64,000 nucleotides of DNA, from positions 1,674,001 to 1,738,000 of the forward strand of contig NZ_CP107947.1 in NCBI RefSeq assembly GCF_036059255.1, given 5' to 3'. The DNA is from Micromonospora sp. NBC_00389 (lineage in GTDB: Bacteria; Actinomycetota; Actinomycetes; Mycobacteriales; Micromonosporaceae). The position numbers and the translations under genes are program-made. Positions within the stretch are counted from its first letter, which is position 1. Every line of letters begins with the position of its first letter. This document shows positions 52,610-64,000 of this stretch, piece by piece. The notes beneath the pieces are model-generated. The model made no database searches. It worked only from the letters and a program-made list of their open reading frames with translations, and was not told where the DNA came from.

Positions 52610-53293
52610 TCAGACACCAGCCACCGAGGTGATCCAGGCCCGGTTGTACGCAACGCTGCCGTAGTTCTGGATGGTCGTCCCGTTGGCCGTGGAGGCGACG
52701 CCGACCTGCTGGCCGTTGTAGAACTGCGGGCCACCGGAGTCGCCGCGCCAGGCGTTGCCGTTGATCCTGGTGCTGCGGATGGCCTGCCCGCCGTACGCGT
52801 CGGTGGCGCTGTTGCTGGTCACCCGGACGGTGGCGGTCTTCAGTTGGGTGGACGCGGAGCAGCCGCTGTAGCAGGTCATGCCCCAGCCGTAGATCGAGTT
52901 CGTCGAGTTGATCGGCGGGTTGCTGTTGGCCAGCGTCACCGTCGAGGTGCTGACGGCACTGGAGAGCCGCATGAGGGCGAGGTCGCTACGGGTGTAGGTG
53001 GCGCTGATCGTGCGGGTGACCCCGCCGGAGGTGCGGTTCACGCTGCCGATCCGGACGGACATGGTGCCGCTGATGCAGTGTCGGGCGGTGAGCACCCACT
53101 GGGAGGCGATCACGCTGCCGGAGCAGGTGAACGAGCCGTTGCTGAGCACCGCGGCGGCCCAGGGTGCGGACGAGACGGTGCCGCCGCCGATGATGGGTTG
53201 CGGGCCGGCGGGGGCGGCGACGGCGCCGGAGGAGGCGCCGAGGACGCCGATCAGCGCGGTGCCGAGCAGGGCGAGCAGAGGGCGGATGCGCAT
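52610..53293 (-). CDS. Secreted trypsin-like serine protease
   Basis: A 227-residue exported protease. A signal peptide covers about residues 1-27 (LLALLGTALIGVLGASSGAVA). The mature part starts near IIGGGTVSSAPWAAAV. Triad residues: His in VLTARHC, Asp in RSDLALMRL, Ser in WRGDSGGPQF. Cys pairs around the triad are present. It has the short S1 plan common in actinomycetes, with no extra binding domain. The ATG at 53293 is favoured because a signal peptide follows it directly; an upstream extension has no signal character. Confidence 0.92.
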   Translation of the reverse strand: MRIRPLLALLGTALIGVLGASSGAVAAPAGPQPIIGGGTVSSAPWAAAVLSNGSFTCSGSVIASQWVLTARHCISGTMSVRIGSVNRTSGGVTRTISATYTRSDLALMRLSSAVSTSTVTLANSNPPINSTNSIYGWGMTCYSGCSASTQLKTATVRVTSNSATDAYGGQAIRSTRINGNAWRGDSGGPQFYNGQQVGVASTANGTTIQNYGSVAYNRAWITSVAGV

Positions 53294-53647
53294 CGGGGGA
53301 CTCCTTGGACGGGGCGGGCCCGGGGTCGCCGGGCGCGGGAGGACGACAGCGGGGATCCCCGCTGCCGCTGACATCGAATCGTGTCGATGTAGATTAGGGC
53401 GCGCGGTGGCCGTTTTCAAGGATCTGATCGAGATTGATCAATGTAACGATTTGGCTACCCGCAGTGCCGTATATCGCCTGGTGAGGCCGCGTGTCACGCG
53501 TACTGGCCCGTTCCGGCCGCCGGTTATGTTGATCACTGCCTGAACTGCGGCCGGCCGGTGCGTCTGCGGCGGAATCTGCCAGGTAGGCTGGCTGCGCTCG
53601 CCCGTTGTGGGTCGGCACCCAACTGCGTACACAGTCAGGAGTGCCCA
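53294..53647. other. Intergenic region between the protease gene and purS
   Basis: About 350 bases with no supported gene. It is more AT-rich than its surroundings around 53390-53470, where the divergent promoters of the protease and the purSQL operon should lie. No riboswitch or clear repeat was recognised. Confidence 0.5.
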
Positions 53648-53911
53648 GTGCCTCGCGTCGTCGTCGACGTCATGCTCAAGCCCGAGATCCTCGATCCGCA
53701 GGGCCAGGCCGTCGCAAACGCGCTGCCCCGGCTCGGCGTCAGCGACGTCGCCTCGGTTCGGATCGGCAGGCGGATCGAGATCGAGTTCACCGGTGAACCG
53801 GACCTGGACCGGGCCCGGGAGATCGCCGACAAGCTGCTCGCCAACCCGGTCATCGAGGACTTCACCGTCCGCCTGGTCGAGACCGACGAGACCGCGGACG
53901 CCCGCTCGTGA
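53648..53911 (+). CDS. purS: Phosphoribosylformylglycinamidine synthase subunit PurS
   Basis: An 87-residue protein: [42 protein letters not shown], and [15 protein letters not shown]. PurS bridges PurL and PurQ in the three-part FGAM synthase. It overlaps purQ by 4 bases (GTGA), so the two are coupled. The GTG start at 53648 is placed by the family beginning. Confidence 0.94.
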   Translation: MPRVVVDVMLKPEILDPQGQAVANALPRLGVSDVASVRIGRRIEIEFTGEPDLDRAREIADKLLANPVIEDFTVRLVETDETADARS

Positions 53912-54591
53912 CCGCCCGGGTCGGTGTGGTCACCTTCCCCGGCTCGCTCGACGACGGGGACGCGGCCCGAGCCGTCCGGATCGCCGGTGCCGAGCCGGTT
54001 CGGCTCTGGCACGGTGACCCGGGGCTGTACGGGGTCGACGCGGTCGTGCTGCCCGGCGGCTTCTCCTACGGTGACTACCTGCGCTGCGGCGCCATCGCCC
54101 GGTTCGCTCCGGTGATGGAGACGATCGTGGACGCCGCCCAGGGTGGCCTGCCGGTGCTCGGCATCTGCAACGGCTTCCAGATCCTCTGCGAGGCGCACCT
54201 GCTGCCCGGCGCGCTCACCCGCAACCAGCACCTGCACTTCCGCAACCGGGACCAGATCCTGCGCGTCGAGTCGGCCGGCACCGCGTGGACCAACGCGTTC
54301 CAGCCCGGCCAGGAGGTGCTCATCCCGGTCAAGAACGGCGAGGGCTGCTACGTCGCCGACACGGCGACGCTGGACCAGCTCGAAGCCGAGGGCCGAGTGG
54401 TCGCCCGCTACGTCGGCGGCAACCCGAACGGGTCGCAGCGCGACATCGCAGCGATCACCAACCCTGCCGGCAACGTGGTCGGCATCATGCCGCACCCCGA
54501 GCACGCGGTGGAGTCGCTCACCGGCCCCTCGCTGGACGGCCTCGGCTTCTTCACCTCGGTCCTCAAGCACCTGGTGGGGGCGCCGGCGTGA
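53908..54591 (+). CDS. purQ: FGAM synthase glutaminase subunit PurQ
   Basis: A 227-residue class I glutamine amidotransferase: [63 protein letters not shown] with the nucleophile Cys, and [10 protein letters not shown] with the catalytic His and Glu. It provides ammonia to PurL. It is coupled to purS and followed 67 bases later by purL. Confidence 0.95.
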   Translation: MTARVGVVTFPGSLDDGDAARAVRIAGAEPVRLWHGDPGLYGVDAVVLPGGFSYGDYLRCGAIARFAPVMETIVDAAQGGLPVLGICNGFQILCEAHLLPGALTRNQHLHFRNRDQILRVESAGTAWTNAFQPGQEVLIPVKNGEGCYVADTATLDQLEAEGRVVARYVGGNPNGSQRDIAAITNPAGNVVGIMPHPEHAVESLTGPSLDGLGFFTSVLKHLVGAPA

Positions 54592-54658
54592 CCGGCGACA
54601 CGATCATCGGTCAGCTCAACCGCCGGTCGGGCGGGCACGAGCGCAGCGAGGAGAGGTC

Positions 54659-57385
54659 ATGACCACCCATCCGGACCCGGTACGGGACACTCCGGAGGCG
54701 TACTCCGCCCCGGCGCAGCCGACCGAGCCGCGCCCGGCGCAGCCCGCCGCCCCGGCGACCGCCCCCGTCCAGCCGGTCACCGCCGACTGGACCGACGGCG
54801 TGGACACCGTGCCGCGCGCCGGTGGCACCCCGGGCGAGCTGCAGCCGTACACCGAGCTGGGCCTTCGCGACGACGAGTACGACCGGATCCGGCAGATCCT
54901 CGGCCGCCGGCCCACCCAGTCCGAGCTGGCGATGTACTCGATCATGTGGAGCGAGCACTGCTCCTACAAGTCGAGCAAGGTGCACCTGCGTCAGTTCGGT
55001 GAGAAGACCCCGCACAGCGACCGGCTGCTCGCCGGCATCGGTGAGAACGCCGGCGTGGTGCAGGTCTCCGACGAGCTGGCCGTGACCTTCAAGGTCGAGT
55101 CGCACAACCACCCGAGCTTCGTCGAGCCGTACCAGGGCGCGGCGACCGGCGTCGGCGGCATCGTCCGGGACATCCTCGCCATGGGCGCCCGCCCGATCGC
55201 GGTGATGGACCCGCTGCGCTTCGGTGCCGCGGACCACCCCGACACCGCCCGGGTGTTGACCGGCGTGGTCGCCGGCGTCGGCGGCTACGGCAACTGCCTC
55301 GGCCTGCCCAACATCGGCGGCGAGCTGGTCTTCGACCCCTCCTACCAGGGCAACCCGCTGCTCAACGCGCTCTGCCTGGGCGTGCTGCCGGTCAACCGGC
55401 TGCAGAACAAGGCCGCCGCCGGCCCCGGCAACGTGGTCGTCCTGATGGGCGCCAAGACCGGCCGGGACGGCATCGGCGGCGTTTCGGTGCTGGCCAGCGC
55501 CACCTTCGACGAGGGCAGCGAGCAGCGCCGCCCAGCCGTGCAGGTCGGTGACCCGTTCACCGAGAAGCTGCTCATCGAGGCGTGCCTGGAGCTGTACGAC
55601 GGCCAACTGGTGGTCGGCATCCAGGACCTCGGCGGCGCCGGTCTGACCTGCGCGCTCACCGAGACGGCCGCCGCGGCCGGCACCGGCATGCGGGTCTGGC
55701 TGGAGCGCGTGCCGCTGCGCGAGCCGTCGATGGACCCGCACGAGATCCTGGCCAGCGAGTCCCAGGAGCGGATGCTGCTGGTCGTCGAGCCGGACAAGCT
55801 CGACGCGGTGCTCAAGACCGCCGAGAAGTGGGGCGTGCTGGCCACCGCGATCGGCGAGGTCACCGCGCCGGAGCCGGACGGCCGTCCGGGCCGACTGCTG
55901 ATCACCTGGCAGGACCACCTGGTGGTCGACGTACCGCCGGGCTCGCTGGTCGACGACGGCCCGGTCTACGCCCGGCCGATGCGCGAGCCGGCCGACCTGA
56001 TCCTGCTCCAGGCCGACCGCGCCGAGACGCTGCCCCGCCCGGCCGACCCGGAGGCGCTGCGGGAGACCGTGCTGCGCATGATCGCGTCGCCGAACCTGGC
56101 CGACAAGACCTGGGTCACCGAGCAGTACGACCGCTACGTGCTGGGCAACACCGTGCTCGCCCAGCCGGAGGACGGCGGCGTGATCCGGATCGACGAGCGG
56201 ACCGGGCTCGGCGTGGCGCTGTCCGTGGACGGCAACGGCCGGTACACCCGGCTCGACCCGTACAACGGCACCAAGCTCGCGCTGGCTGAGGCGTACCGGA
56301 ACGTGGCGGTGACCGGCGCGAAGCCGATCGCCGTCACCAACTGCCTCAACTTCGGCTCCCCGGAGGACCCGGGCGTGATGTGGCAGTTCGCCGAGGCCGT
56401 GCGCGGCCTGGCGGACGGCTGCCTGGAGCTGGGCATCCCGGTCACCGGCGGCAACGTCAGCTTCTACAACCAGACCGGCGCGGCGGCCATCCACCCGACC
56501 CCGGTGGTCGGCGTGCTGGGTGTGCTGGACAACGTCGCCGACCGGGTGCCGATGGGCTTCGTCCCGCGCGCCGGTGGCGACCACGACCAGCTCTACCTGC
56601 TCGGCGAGACGAACGTGGAGCTCTCCGGCTCGGAGTGGGCCTGGGTGACGCACGAGCACCTCGGCGGCATCCCGCCGCAGGTCGACCTTGCCCGGGAGAA
56701 GGCGCTCGCCGACCTGTTGGCCGAGGCGGCCCGGGTCGGTCACCTGACCTCCGCGCACGACCTCTCCGACGGTGGCCTCGCCCAGAGCCTGGTCGAGTCC
56801 TGCCTGCGTCGCGGCGTCGGCGCCCGGATCGCCGTGCCGGAGCACTTCGCCGGCGGCTCGATGCCGTTCGTCTACCTGTTCAGCGAATCCGCCGCGCGGG
56901 CGCTGGTGTCGGTGCCGCGCGGTCACGACAAGGCGTTCGCGGCGCTCTGCGCCGAGCGGGGGGTGCCGTTCGAGCTGATCGGCGTCACCGACCCGGCCGG
57001 CGGCGCGCTGGAGGTGCACGGCCAGTTCCGGATCGGCCTGGACGAGCTGCGGGCCGCGCACACCGAGACGCTGCCCCGCCTCTTCGGCGGCGCGGCGGCC
57101 GTCGAGGTGCCCGCTCCGGCGGCTGGTGTGGCGGGCGCGGTCGAGGCCGTGCCGCTGCCGGTCGCATCGGACGCGGAGGTCGCACCGGTGGACCCGGCGG
57201 CGGTTGCCAGCGAGCCGATCGCTTCGGCCGGGCCGGCCCCGCAGACCGGGGCCGCCGAGCCGATCGCCGAGGCGCCGGTCGAGTCCGCCGAGCCGGAGCA
57301 GCCGACCACCGCCGAGCCCGCCGGGCCCGGCGGGTCGTCCGAGTCTGACTCCGGTGTCGCCGAACCGTCGCCTGACGAGCGCTGA
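54659..57385 (+). CDS. purL: FGAM synthase large subunit PurL, with extended tails
   Basis: A 908-residue AIRS/ATP-type enzyme. The catalytic core runs from about residue 60 ([23 protein letters not shown]) to about 815: [62 protein letters not shown] and [16 protein letters not shown]. The N-terminal 55 residues ([15 protein letters not shown]...) and the C-terminal 95 residues are low complexity, rich in Ala, Glu, Pro and Val, and are not found in the core family. The end overlaps the next gene by 32 bases. It forms FGAM with PurS and PurQ. Confidence 0.95.
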   Translation: MTTHPDPVRDTPEAYSAPAQPTEPRPAQPAAPATAPVQPVTADWTDGVDTVPRAGGTPGELQPYTELGLRDDEYDRIRQILGRRPTQSELAMYSIMWSEHCSYKSSKVHLRQFGEKTPHSDRLLAGIGENAGVVQVSDELAVTFKVESHNHPSFVEPYQGAATGVGGIVRDILAMGARPIAVMDPLRFGAADHPDTARVLTGVVAGVGGYGNCLGLPNIGGELVFDPSYQGNPLLNALCLGVLPVNRLQNKAAAGPGNVVVLMGAKTGRDGIGGVSVLASATFDEGSEQRRPAVQVGDPFTEKLLIEACLELYDGQLVVGIQDLGGAGLTCALTETAAAAGTGMRVWLERVPLREPSMDPHEILASESQERMLLVVEPDKLDAVLKTAEKWGVLATAIGEVTAPEPDGRPGRLLITWQDHLVVDVPPGSLVDDGPVYARPMREPADLILLQADRAETLPRPADPEALRETVLRMIASPNLADKTWVTEQYDRYVLGNTVLAQPEDGGVIRIDERTGLGVALSVDGNGRYTRLDPYNGTKLALAEAYRNVAVTGAKPIAVTNCLNFGSPEDPGVMWQFAEAVRGLADGCLELGIPVTGGNVSFYNQTGAAAIHPTPVVGVLGVLDNVADRVPMGFVPRAGGDHDQLYLLGETNVELSGSEWAWVTHEHLGGIPPQVDLAREKALADLLAEAARVGHLTSAHDLSDGGLAQSLVESCLRRGVGARIAVPEHFAGGSMPFVYLFSESAARALVSVPRGHDKAFAALCAERGVPFELIGVTDPAGGALEVHGQFRIGLDELRAAHTETLPRLFGGAAAVEVPAPAAGVAGAVEAVPLPVASDAEVAPVDPAAVASEPIASAGPAPQTGAAEPIAEAPVESAEPEQPTTAEPAGPGGSSESDSGVAEPSPDER

Positions 57386-58145
57386 GGCGTTGGCCGCGGC
57401 CGTCTACGGCCAACCCGGCTCCGGTGCCCGGTTCGACTGGGGGCTGACCGGGGCGGCCGAGCTCGGTCGGGTCTGCGCGGCGTTGGTGGTGGTGGACGTG
57501 CTCTCGTTCACCACCTCGGTGGAGGTGGCGGTCGGCCGCGGCATGCGGGTGCACCCGTTCCCCTGGGGTGAGCAGGCCGCCGATTACGCGCTGCGGGTCG
57601 GCGCGGTGGCCGCGGTGGGCCGTCGGCGGACGACAGCGGACCATCCGTGGTCGCTCTCGCCCGCCGCGCTGAGCACCGCGCCGGTTGTGGCGGACCTGGT
57701 GCTGCCCTCCCCGAACGGCTCGGCGATCAGCGCCGCCGCGAGCGCCACCGGGCTACCGGTGGTCGCGGCGTGCCTGCGCAACGCCCGCGCCGTCGGGCGT
57801 TGGCTGCGCCACCAGGGGTACGGCGCGGCGGACGCCCCGATCGGTGTGATCGCCTCCGGGGAACGCTGGCCGGACGGGTCGCTGCGCCCGTCGGTGGAGG
57901 ACCAGCTCGGCGCGGCCAGCGTGCTGGACGCTCTTTCCGGCGTCCCCGGCGGGTTGTCGGTGGAGGCGGCCATGGCGCTCGCCGCGCTGGCCAGCACCCC
58001 AGACGTGCCCGCCGCGGTGCGCGGCAGCGTCTCCGGGCGCGAGCTGACTGAGAGTGGTTTCGCCGAGGACGTGGAGATCGCCGTCCGGGTCGGCGTGTCG
58101 GACGTCGTCCCGGTGCTCCGCCACGGCGTGTTCTCCGCCGCCTGA
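57354..58145 (+). CDS. ComB-like 2-phosphosulfolactate phosphatase family protein
   Basis: A 263-residue protein: [32 protein letters not shown] near the start, [21 protein letters not shown] with the SPNG motif, [12 protein letters not shown], and [24 protein letters not shown]. This is the plan of the ComB family (Mg-dependent phosphatase in coenzyme M synthesis in archaea); the substrate in actinobacteria is unknown. The GTG at 57354 lies inside the end of purL. It is likely co-transcribed with purSQL. Confidence 0.8.
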   Translation: MSPNRRLTSAEALAAAVYGQPGSGARFDWGLTGAAELGRVCAALVVVDVLSFTTSVEVAVGRGMRVHPFPWGEQAADYALRVGAVAAVGRRRTTADHPWSLSPAALSTAPVVADLVLPSPNGSAISAAASATGLPVVAACLRNARAVGRWLRHQGYGAADAPIGVIASGERWPDGSLRPSVEDQLGAASVLDALSGVPGGLSVEAAMALAALASTPDVPAAVRGSVSGRELTESGFAEDVEIAVRVGVSDVVPVLRHGVFSAA

Positions 58146-58188
58146 CCCCGCGTCGATTTCACTGACCACGAGTGGATCCAGCAATAGC

Positions 58189-58222
58189 GAAACGGCTACC
58201 CGGAGATCCGGGTAGCCGTTTC
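58189..58222. terminator. Bidirectional terminator, ComB-like gene and repeat-rich membrane protein
   Basis: 15-bp perfect arms (GAAACGGCTACCCGG and complement) around AGAT, with TTTCC on the plus strand side, between convergent stops at 58145 and 58239. Confidence 0.85.
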
Positions 58223-58238
58223 CTTGCGTTGTGGTCGG

Positions 58239-60296
58239 TCAGTCATCCAGCCAGTCGAGGCGTCGGCCGCCCCGCTCGGTCGGCGGCGGGGTGTCCGGCC
58301 GGGTCCGGCCGGTCTGCTGGCCGTAGCCGCCGCTCTGGTCGTAGCCGCCCCGGTCGTCGTAGCCGCCGCGTTGCTGCGGGGGCTCCTGGCCGTAGCTGCC
58401 GCCCTGGTCGTACCCGCCGGCCTGCTGGCCGTAGCCGCCGCTCTGGTCGTAGCCGCCCCGGTCGTCGTAGCCGCCGCGTTGCTGCGGGGGCTCCTGGCCG
58501 TAGCCGCCGCCCTGGTCGTAGCCACCGCCCTGGTCGTAGCCACCGGCCTGCTGCCCGTAGCCGCCCTGGTCGTACCCGCCGGCCTGCTGGCCGTATCCGC
58601 CGGTCGGTTCGGCCGTCCGACCGCTGTACGGGGTCGTCGGGTCAGGCTGGCCGTAGCCCTGGCCCTGCTCCGGCTGGTAGACGCCGGTGGCGTACGGGTC
58701 GGCCGGGGCCGGGTACTGGGTGCTGTCGCCGGTGTACCGGCCGGTGGGCTCGTCGAAGCGCTCGCCATAGGCCGCGCCGCCAGCGGCGCCAGCGGGGGCC
58801 GTGTAGTCGCGGCTGCCGTAGCCGCCGCCGGAGGCCGGTGCGCCGCCGTAGCCGCCACCGGAGGCCGGTGCACCGCCATAGCCGCCACCGGAGGCCGGTG
58901 CGCCACCGTAGCCCGCGCCGGAACCGGGTGCGGCGCCGTAGGCGTCTCCGGCCGCGCCGGCACCGTAGCCACCCTCGGGGTTCGCCGCCGTGCCGTAGCC
59001 GCCGCCCGAGGCGGGAGCGTTGCCGTAGCCGCCGTACCCAGCGGGCGCTGGCTCCTCGCCGTAGCCGGCGCCGCCCCAGCCCTGCTGGCCAGCCGCGCCG
59101 TACGGCTGCGCGGGCGCGCCGTACGGGTCCGGCGGAACGTCGTCGACCACGGGGCGGTGCATCATCGTCGGCGCCTCGCTCAGCGCCGCGCCACCGACCA
59201 TCGTCGGATCCGGTCCGCCTCCGGGCCGGCCGACCACCCGGGTCTGGTCGTCGGCGCCACGGAAGCCGCCGCGCGCCGCCGGGACCGCGCCGGCACCCGC
59301 CGGGGCGTCCTCGTCGTCGCCGTTCTCCTTGCGCTTCATCCAGAGCAGCACGATCGTGCCGACGCCCGCAGCCACCAGCAGGCCGCCGAGCAGGATGATC
59401 AGGTACGAGCCGAAGCCGCCACCGTCGTCCTCGTTGGCGGCGTTCGCCGCCGCGCCCGGGCTGGCCTCCTCGGAGGCCTGATCCTCGGCGCCCTCCTCGG
59501 TCGCCTCCTCGGTGGGGGTCGCCTCGGCGGAGGCCGACGGAGTGGGGCTCGGCGTCACCTCCACCTTGATCGCGAGGCTGATCCGCTGCCCGGTGATCGA
59601 CTGGTTGGCGCTCGCGTTGAGCGTCTTGGTCGCCAACACGTTGTCGAAGCTCGCGCCCAGGTCGATCCGGCCCGGCGCGATCGGCTTCTCGGTGGTGCCG
59701 GTGAAGCGGAAGTTGCCGCTGCCGTCGCTGGTGGTGTCGTAGCGCCGGCCGGTGCTGTCCTGCAGCATGACGACCGCGTTCGGCACGGCCTTGCCGTCGG
59801 CCTGCACGACCACCTTGCCGGAGACCGACCGAACAGTCTGCGTCTGCTGCTGCTGCGGTCCGCGAACAGTGATGTCGCGTTCAGCGCTGTCAGAGTCGCC
59901 GCCAACGCTTGCACTGATCTGAACCTTGCCGGATTTGGTGTCGCCCGGAGCTACGTTGCCCGCAACCAGGTTAACGGTGTAGGTGCCGGACTCGCCGCGG
60001 TTGATCTCTTCCGTGAAGTCGCAGCGACCGTCGCAGCTGAGTTCGCCGAAGCTGGTGCTGACCTTGATGGTTACGGAGTCGGAGTTCAACGGTGGCAGCT
60101 TGACGTTGTTGTTCGTCACTCTGAACGAGAGGGTCGCCCGCTGCCCGGAGGTCAGGGTGCCCGACGATAGGCCGGTGATCTGTACACCGGGATCGGCGGC
60201 CAGGGCCGGTGTCGCGGGGACGGCGAGCAGAGCGCCAGCAACCAGCGCTACGACCACACCGGCCCGCTGCTTCCAGGCACGTCGGTGTGTTGACAC
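58239..60296 (-). CDS. Secreted single-pass membrane protein with Gly-Tyr-rich repetitive cytosolic tail
   Basis: A 685-residue protein. A signal peptide is at residues 1-34 ([20 protein letters not shown]). The extracellular part has a conserved-looking beta-sandwich ([17 protein letters not shown]) and a CarboxypepD_reg-like fold ([25 protein letters not shown]). After a Glu-rich stalk comes a transmembrane helix ([22 protein letters not shown]), then a long cytosolic tail of [12 protein letters not shown] / [10 protein letters not shown] repeats. The topology (sensor-like outside, low-complexity tail inside) resembles envelope proteins whose tails interact with cytosolic partners; function unknown. 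GTG at 60296 is preferred for spacing to GGAAGG; GTG at 60302 is also possible. Confidence 0.72.
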   Translation of the reverse strand: MSTHRRAWKQRAGVVVALVAGALLAVPATPALAADPGVQITGLSSGTLTSGQRATLSFRVTNNNVKLPPLNSDSVTIKVSTSFGELSCDGRCDFTEEINRGESGTYTVNLVAGNVAPGDTKSGKVQISASVGGDSDSAERDITVRGPQQQQTQTVRSVSGKVVVQADGKAVPNAVVMLQDSTGRRYDTTSDGSGNFRFTGTTEKPIAPGRIDLGASFDNVLATKTLNASANQSITGQRISLAIKVEVTPSPTPSASAEATPTEEATEEGAEDQASEEASPGAAANAANEDDGGGFGSYLIILLGGLLVAAGVGTIVLLWMKRKENGDDEDAPAGAGAVPAARGGFRGADDQTRVVGRPGGGPDPTMVGGAALSEAPTMMHRPVVDDVPPDPYGAPAQPYGAAGQQGWGGAGYGEEPAPAGYGGYGNAPASGGGYGTAANPEGGYGAGAAGDAYGAAPGSGAGYGGAPASGGGYGGAPASGGGYGGAPASGGGYGSRDYTAPAGAAGGAAYGERFDEPTGRYTGDSTQYPAPADPYATGVYQPEQGQGYGQPDPTTPYSGRTAEPTGGYGQQAGGYDQGGYGQQAGGYDQGGGYDQGGGYGQEPPQQRGGYDDRGGYDQSGGYGQQAGGYDQGGSYGQEPPQQRGGYDDRGGYDQSGGYGQQTGRTRPDTPPPTERGGRRLDWLDD

Positions 60297-60456
60297 GTCC
60301 ACCGCCTTCCGGACTGACTTCCCTCAACCGGCGGGGCGCCGGGCCGGGGATTATCACGGTACGAATACGCCGTCGGCAACTATGCCTTGTCTTACTGGAT
60401 CGGCGCGACCCAGGGCCAGCGTCGGGTGCTCTGCCTGCGGGTCGTATCGTCCCGTC

Positions 60457-60810
60457 GTGTCCTCTCCGTACAGTAAGTCCACCGCCATTGCGGCGGCATT
60501 GTCGGCGCTCGACGAGGGGCGTACGCCCGAACGGCCGGTGCTCCGGGAGGCGGTCCGGTCCTTGTTGGCCGTCCTCGCGGAGCGCGCCCCCGGCCGATCG
60601 GTGGAGGTACGCGTCCCACCATACGGTGCTGTCCAGTGCGTTCCGGGTCCTCGACACACCAGGGGAAACCCGCCAAACGTGGTCGAGATGGCCCCGGACA
60701 CCTGGCTGAAGCTGGCCACCGGACGAATCGGTTGGACCGAGGCGGTTACCGACGGTCGAGTCCAGGTGAGCGGCGTCCGTGCGGACCTCTCCGCATATCT
60801 GCCCCTCTAG
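60457..60810 (+). CDS. SCP2-like small protein (sterol carrier family)
   Basis: A 117-residue protein with the C-terminal pattern [46 protein letters not shown], which is the MDMPI/SCP2-type C-terminal sterol-carrier fold. The N-terminal part ([34 protein letters not shown]) continues the domain. The family is common in actinobacteria next to purF. GTG start at 60457. Ligand unknown. Confidence 0.78.
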   Translation: MSSPYSKSTAIAAALSALDEGRTPERPVLREAVRSLLAVLAERAPGRSVEVRVPPYGAVQCVPGPRHTRGNPPNVVEMAPDTWLKLATGRIGWTEAVTDGRVQVSGVRADLSAYLPL

Positions 60811-60978
60811 TTGCCCCAATGTCCGGGTGATCGTCACGCTCAGCAGGGAAATCGTGACTATCTGTATTGATGGCGATTCGCGTACACTGTCAGGCGACGA
60901 CAGTGGTCCCGGCCGAGGAGTGTGGATCCGCCCCGTGATCTCCGCCAGGCCGGTCCAGACCAGCATGAGGGAGCGGTA

Positions 60979-62517
<1,539 letters not shown>

Positions 62518-62578
62518 CACCAACCGGCGCGGCCCGGCCACCGCCGGTGCGGCACCGAGAACCACAAAGGGGAGAACC

Positions 62579-63733
62579 GTGACGCACGTGTCCGAGCGCA
62601 GCGGCGCAGGAAGCAGCCCGACCGGCGCCGGCGGCGACCGCCAGCTCTGGACGGCCGGCGCCGGCCGTCAGACCCGCAAACGCTCGGTCTCGTACGCCGA
62701 CGCGGGCGTCTCGATCGACGCGGGTGACCGCGCGGTGGAGCTGCTCAAGTCGAAGGTGCGTCAGACCCGTCGCCCCGAGGTGCTGGGTGACCTCGGCGGC
62801 TTCGCCGGCCTGTTCCGGCTGGACACGACCAAGTACAAGAACCCGATCCTGGCTTCCTCCACCGACGGGGTGGGCACCAAGCTGGTGATCGCCCAGCAGA
62901 TGGACATCCACGACACGGTCGGCATCGACCTGGTCGCGATGGTCGTCGACGACCTGGTGGCCTGTGGGGCCGAGCCGCTGTTCCTGCTCGACTACATCGC
63001 CACCGGCGAGGTGGTTCCGGACAAGGTCGCCGAGATTGGCGCGGGCATCGCCGACGGTTGCCGCTACGCCGGCTGCGCGCTGCTGGGCGGGGAGACCGCC
63101 GAGCACCCCGGCGTGCTCCGCCCGGACGAGTACGACATCTCCGCGACCGGCGTCGGCGTGGTCGAGGAGAGCGACATCCTCAGCCCGGATCGGGTCGAGG
63201 TGGGCGACGTGGTGATTGCCATGCGCTCCTCCGGCCTGCACTCCAACGGCTACTCGCTGGTCCGGCACGTGCTGCTCGGCGCGGCCCGGATGCGGCTGGA
63301 CATCGTGATCGACGACTTCGGCCGGCAGCGGACCCTGGGTGAGGAGCTGCTCACCCCGACCAAGATCTACGCCAAGGACTGCCTGAAGCTGATCGCCGAG
63401 GCCGAGGTGCGGGTGCTGGCCCACGTCACCGGCGGCGGCATCCCCGGCAACCTGGTCCGGGTGCTGCCCGAGCACGTCGACGCGGTGGTCAACCGGTCCA
63501 CCTGGAAGCCGCAGCCGGTCTTCGACCTGATCCAGTCGAAGGGTCGGATCGACGACCAGGACATGGAGTCGACCTTCAACATGGGCGTCGGCATGTTCGC
63601 GATCGTCTCGGCCGAGGACGCCGACCGCGCGCTGGCCACGCTGACCGGTCGTGGGGTCGAGGCGTGGCAGGCCGGCGAGATCATCGAGGGCACCGGCAAC
63701 GTGCAGATGGTTGGCCAGCACACCCGCGGATGA
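62579..63733 (+). CDS. purM: Phosphoribosylformylglycinamidine cyclo-ligase
   Basis: A 384-residue AIR synthetase. Residues from about 38: SYADAGVSIDAGDRAVELLK, ILASSTDGVGTKLVIAQQMD, GIDLVAMVVDDLVACGAEPLFLLDYIATG, CALLGGETAEHPGVL, MRSSGLHSNGYSLVRHVL, HVTGGGIPGNLVRVLP. It forms AIR from FGAM. The N-terminal 38 residues are a Gly/Ser/Arg-rich extension not in the core family. GTG at 62579 after GGGGAGAACC; it follows purF by 61 bases and is likely co-transcribed. Confidence 0.96.
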   Translation: MTHVSERSGAGSSPTGAGGDRQLWTAGAGRQTRKRSVSYADAGVSIDAGDRAVELLKSKVRQTRRPEVLGDLGGFAGLFRLDTTKYKNPILASSTDGVGTKLVIAQQMDIHDTVGIDLVAMVVDDLVACGAEPLFLLDYIATGEVVPDKVAEIGAGIADGCRYAGCALLGGETAEHPGVLRPDEYDISATGVGVVEESDILSPDRVEVGDVVIAMRSSGLHSNGYSLVRHVLLGAARMRLDIVIDDFGRQRTLGEELLTPTKIYAKDCLKLIAEAEVRVLAHVTGGGIPGNLVRVLPEHVDAVVNRSTWKPQPVFDLIQSKGRIDDQDMESTFNMGVGMFAIVSAEDADRALATLTGRGVEAWQAGEIIEGTGNVQMVGQHTRG

Positions 63734-63789
63734 TCACGTTCTGGTGATCGTACGGGCACCTGATCAGGGCTTCACCCGAGTGGCCAATG

Positions 63790-63824
63790 CCGCCTAGCCT
63801 GAAGGGCACCCTCAGGCTAGGCGG
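63790..63824. promoter_or_regulatory. Inverted repeat before the radical SAM gene
   Basis: CCGCCTAGCCTGA (63790-63802) and TCAGGCTAGGCGG (63812-63824) form a perfect 13-bp stem with a 9-base loop. It ends 9 bases before the ATG of the radical SAM gene, next to its GGAGGAGGG ribosome site. It may terminate purM or act as an operator or RNA switch on the next gene. Confidence 0.55.
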
Positions 63825-63833
63825 AGGAGGGCG

Positions 63834-64000
63834 ATGGCTGCTCGGGAACGGTCGTTCAGCGGGATGCGCGGTCTGGCCGCGGTCCCGTCGTACGTCGTCA
63901 TGCAGCCCACCACCCTCTGCAACCTCGACTGCGCGTACTGCTACCTGCCGTTCCGGGCCGCCGACCGGCGAATGCCGGTGCCGGTGGCCGAGGCGGTGGC
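63834..64000 (+). CDS. Radical SAM protein, start of a peptide-maturase-like enzyme (runs off the window)
   Basis: About 55 residues are visible: MAARERSFSGMRGLAAVPSY, then VVMQPTTLCNLDCAYCYLPF with the CxxxCxxC cluster motif for the SAM-bound iron-sulfur cluster. The PTxLCNLDCxYCYLP pattern is typical of SPASM-type peptide maturases in actinomycetes, including those that form cyclophane RiPPs. GGAGGAGGG precedes the ATG. No precursor peptide is seen in the preceding 100 bases; it may lie downstream. The function beyond radical SAM chemistry is a suggestion. Confidence 0.7.
   Translation, partial: MAARERSFSGMRGLAAVPSYVVMQPTTLCNLDCAYCYLPFRAADRRMPVPVAEAV

Noticed and set aside
58239..58960. 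Repetitive DNA as a mobile element or CRISPR
   Set aside because: The repeats encode the Gly-Tyr-Gln tail of a membrane protein in frame and show codon-level variation.

Overview
The window looks like chromosomal DNA of a high-GC filamentous actinobacterium, most probably Micromonospora or a close relative (Micromonosporaceae). The support is the GC-rich codon use, many GTG starts, Pro/Ala/Gly-rich exported proteins, an HspR-type (HAIR) heat-shock operator, SigE-family sigma and GntR genes, and an htdX/fabG4/fadA2 arrangement like that of mycobacteria. No rRNA, tRNA or CRISPR array was seen. The genus is inferred from gene content, not from a search.

Layout. 0-3.5 kb: end of a KefB-type antiporter system, a small GntR regulator, and an epoxide hydrolase/TetR divergent pair. 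3.5-19.4 kb: clpB behind a HAIR box, small membrane proteins, a short-chain dehydrogenase, pyrE, an ArsR regulator, a DedA protein, a sortase-anchored (LPVTG) surface protein, a sigma factor coupled to a LytR-CpsA-Psr protein, fructose-bisphosphate aldolase, a LOG-family protein and a DUF3151 protein. 19.4-24.4 kb: a MinD-like ATPase with a long repetitive N-terminal region, a diacylglycerol-kinase-like protein, and purA. 24.4-26.0 kb: the first of two identical IS110-family elements. 26.1-28.5 kb: an AbiEi/DUF559-type protein and purD. 28.5-31.4 kb: decayed remains of an actinomycete integrative conjugative element. 31.5-35.7 kb: a fatty-acyl catabolism block (acyl-CoA synthetase, acyl-CoA dehydrogenase, SCP2) facing its TetR regulator. 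35.7-39.0 kb: a two-component system between two DedA paralogues.

39.0-43.0 kb holds the most unusual unit: a tightly coupled four-gene operon encoding a Nudix/NrtR-like regulator, a J-domain protein-kinase homologue that lacks the catalytic Asp, a vWA protein with a MIDAS motif, and a divergent adenylosuccinate-synthetase paralogue. Two tandem palindromes lie directly before its first start codon. 43.0-46.8 kb: htdX-fabG4 divergent from a fadA2-like thiolase, sharing an operator type with the 35 kb TetR locus. 46.9-51.9 kb: a membrane protein, purB and the second IS110 copy. 52-64 kb: a YbjQ protein, a secreted trypsin-like protease, purS-purQ-purL with an overlapping ComB-like gene, a repeat-rich membrane protein, an SCP2-like protein, purF, purM, and the start of a radical SAM gene resembling RiPP maturases.

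The window therefore carries much of de novo purine synthesis (purA, purD, purB, purS, purQ, purL, purF, purM) plus pyrE. The two IS110 copies sit exactly at the stop codons of purA and purB and rebuild those stop codons. The non-coding segment upstream of each transposase contains two short motifs matching the target and the element junction, in the order expected of a bridge RNA.
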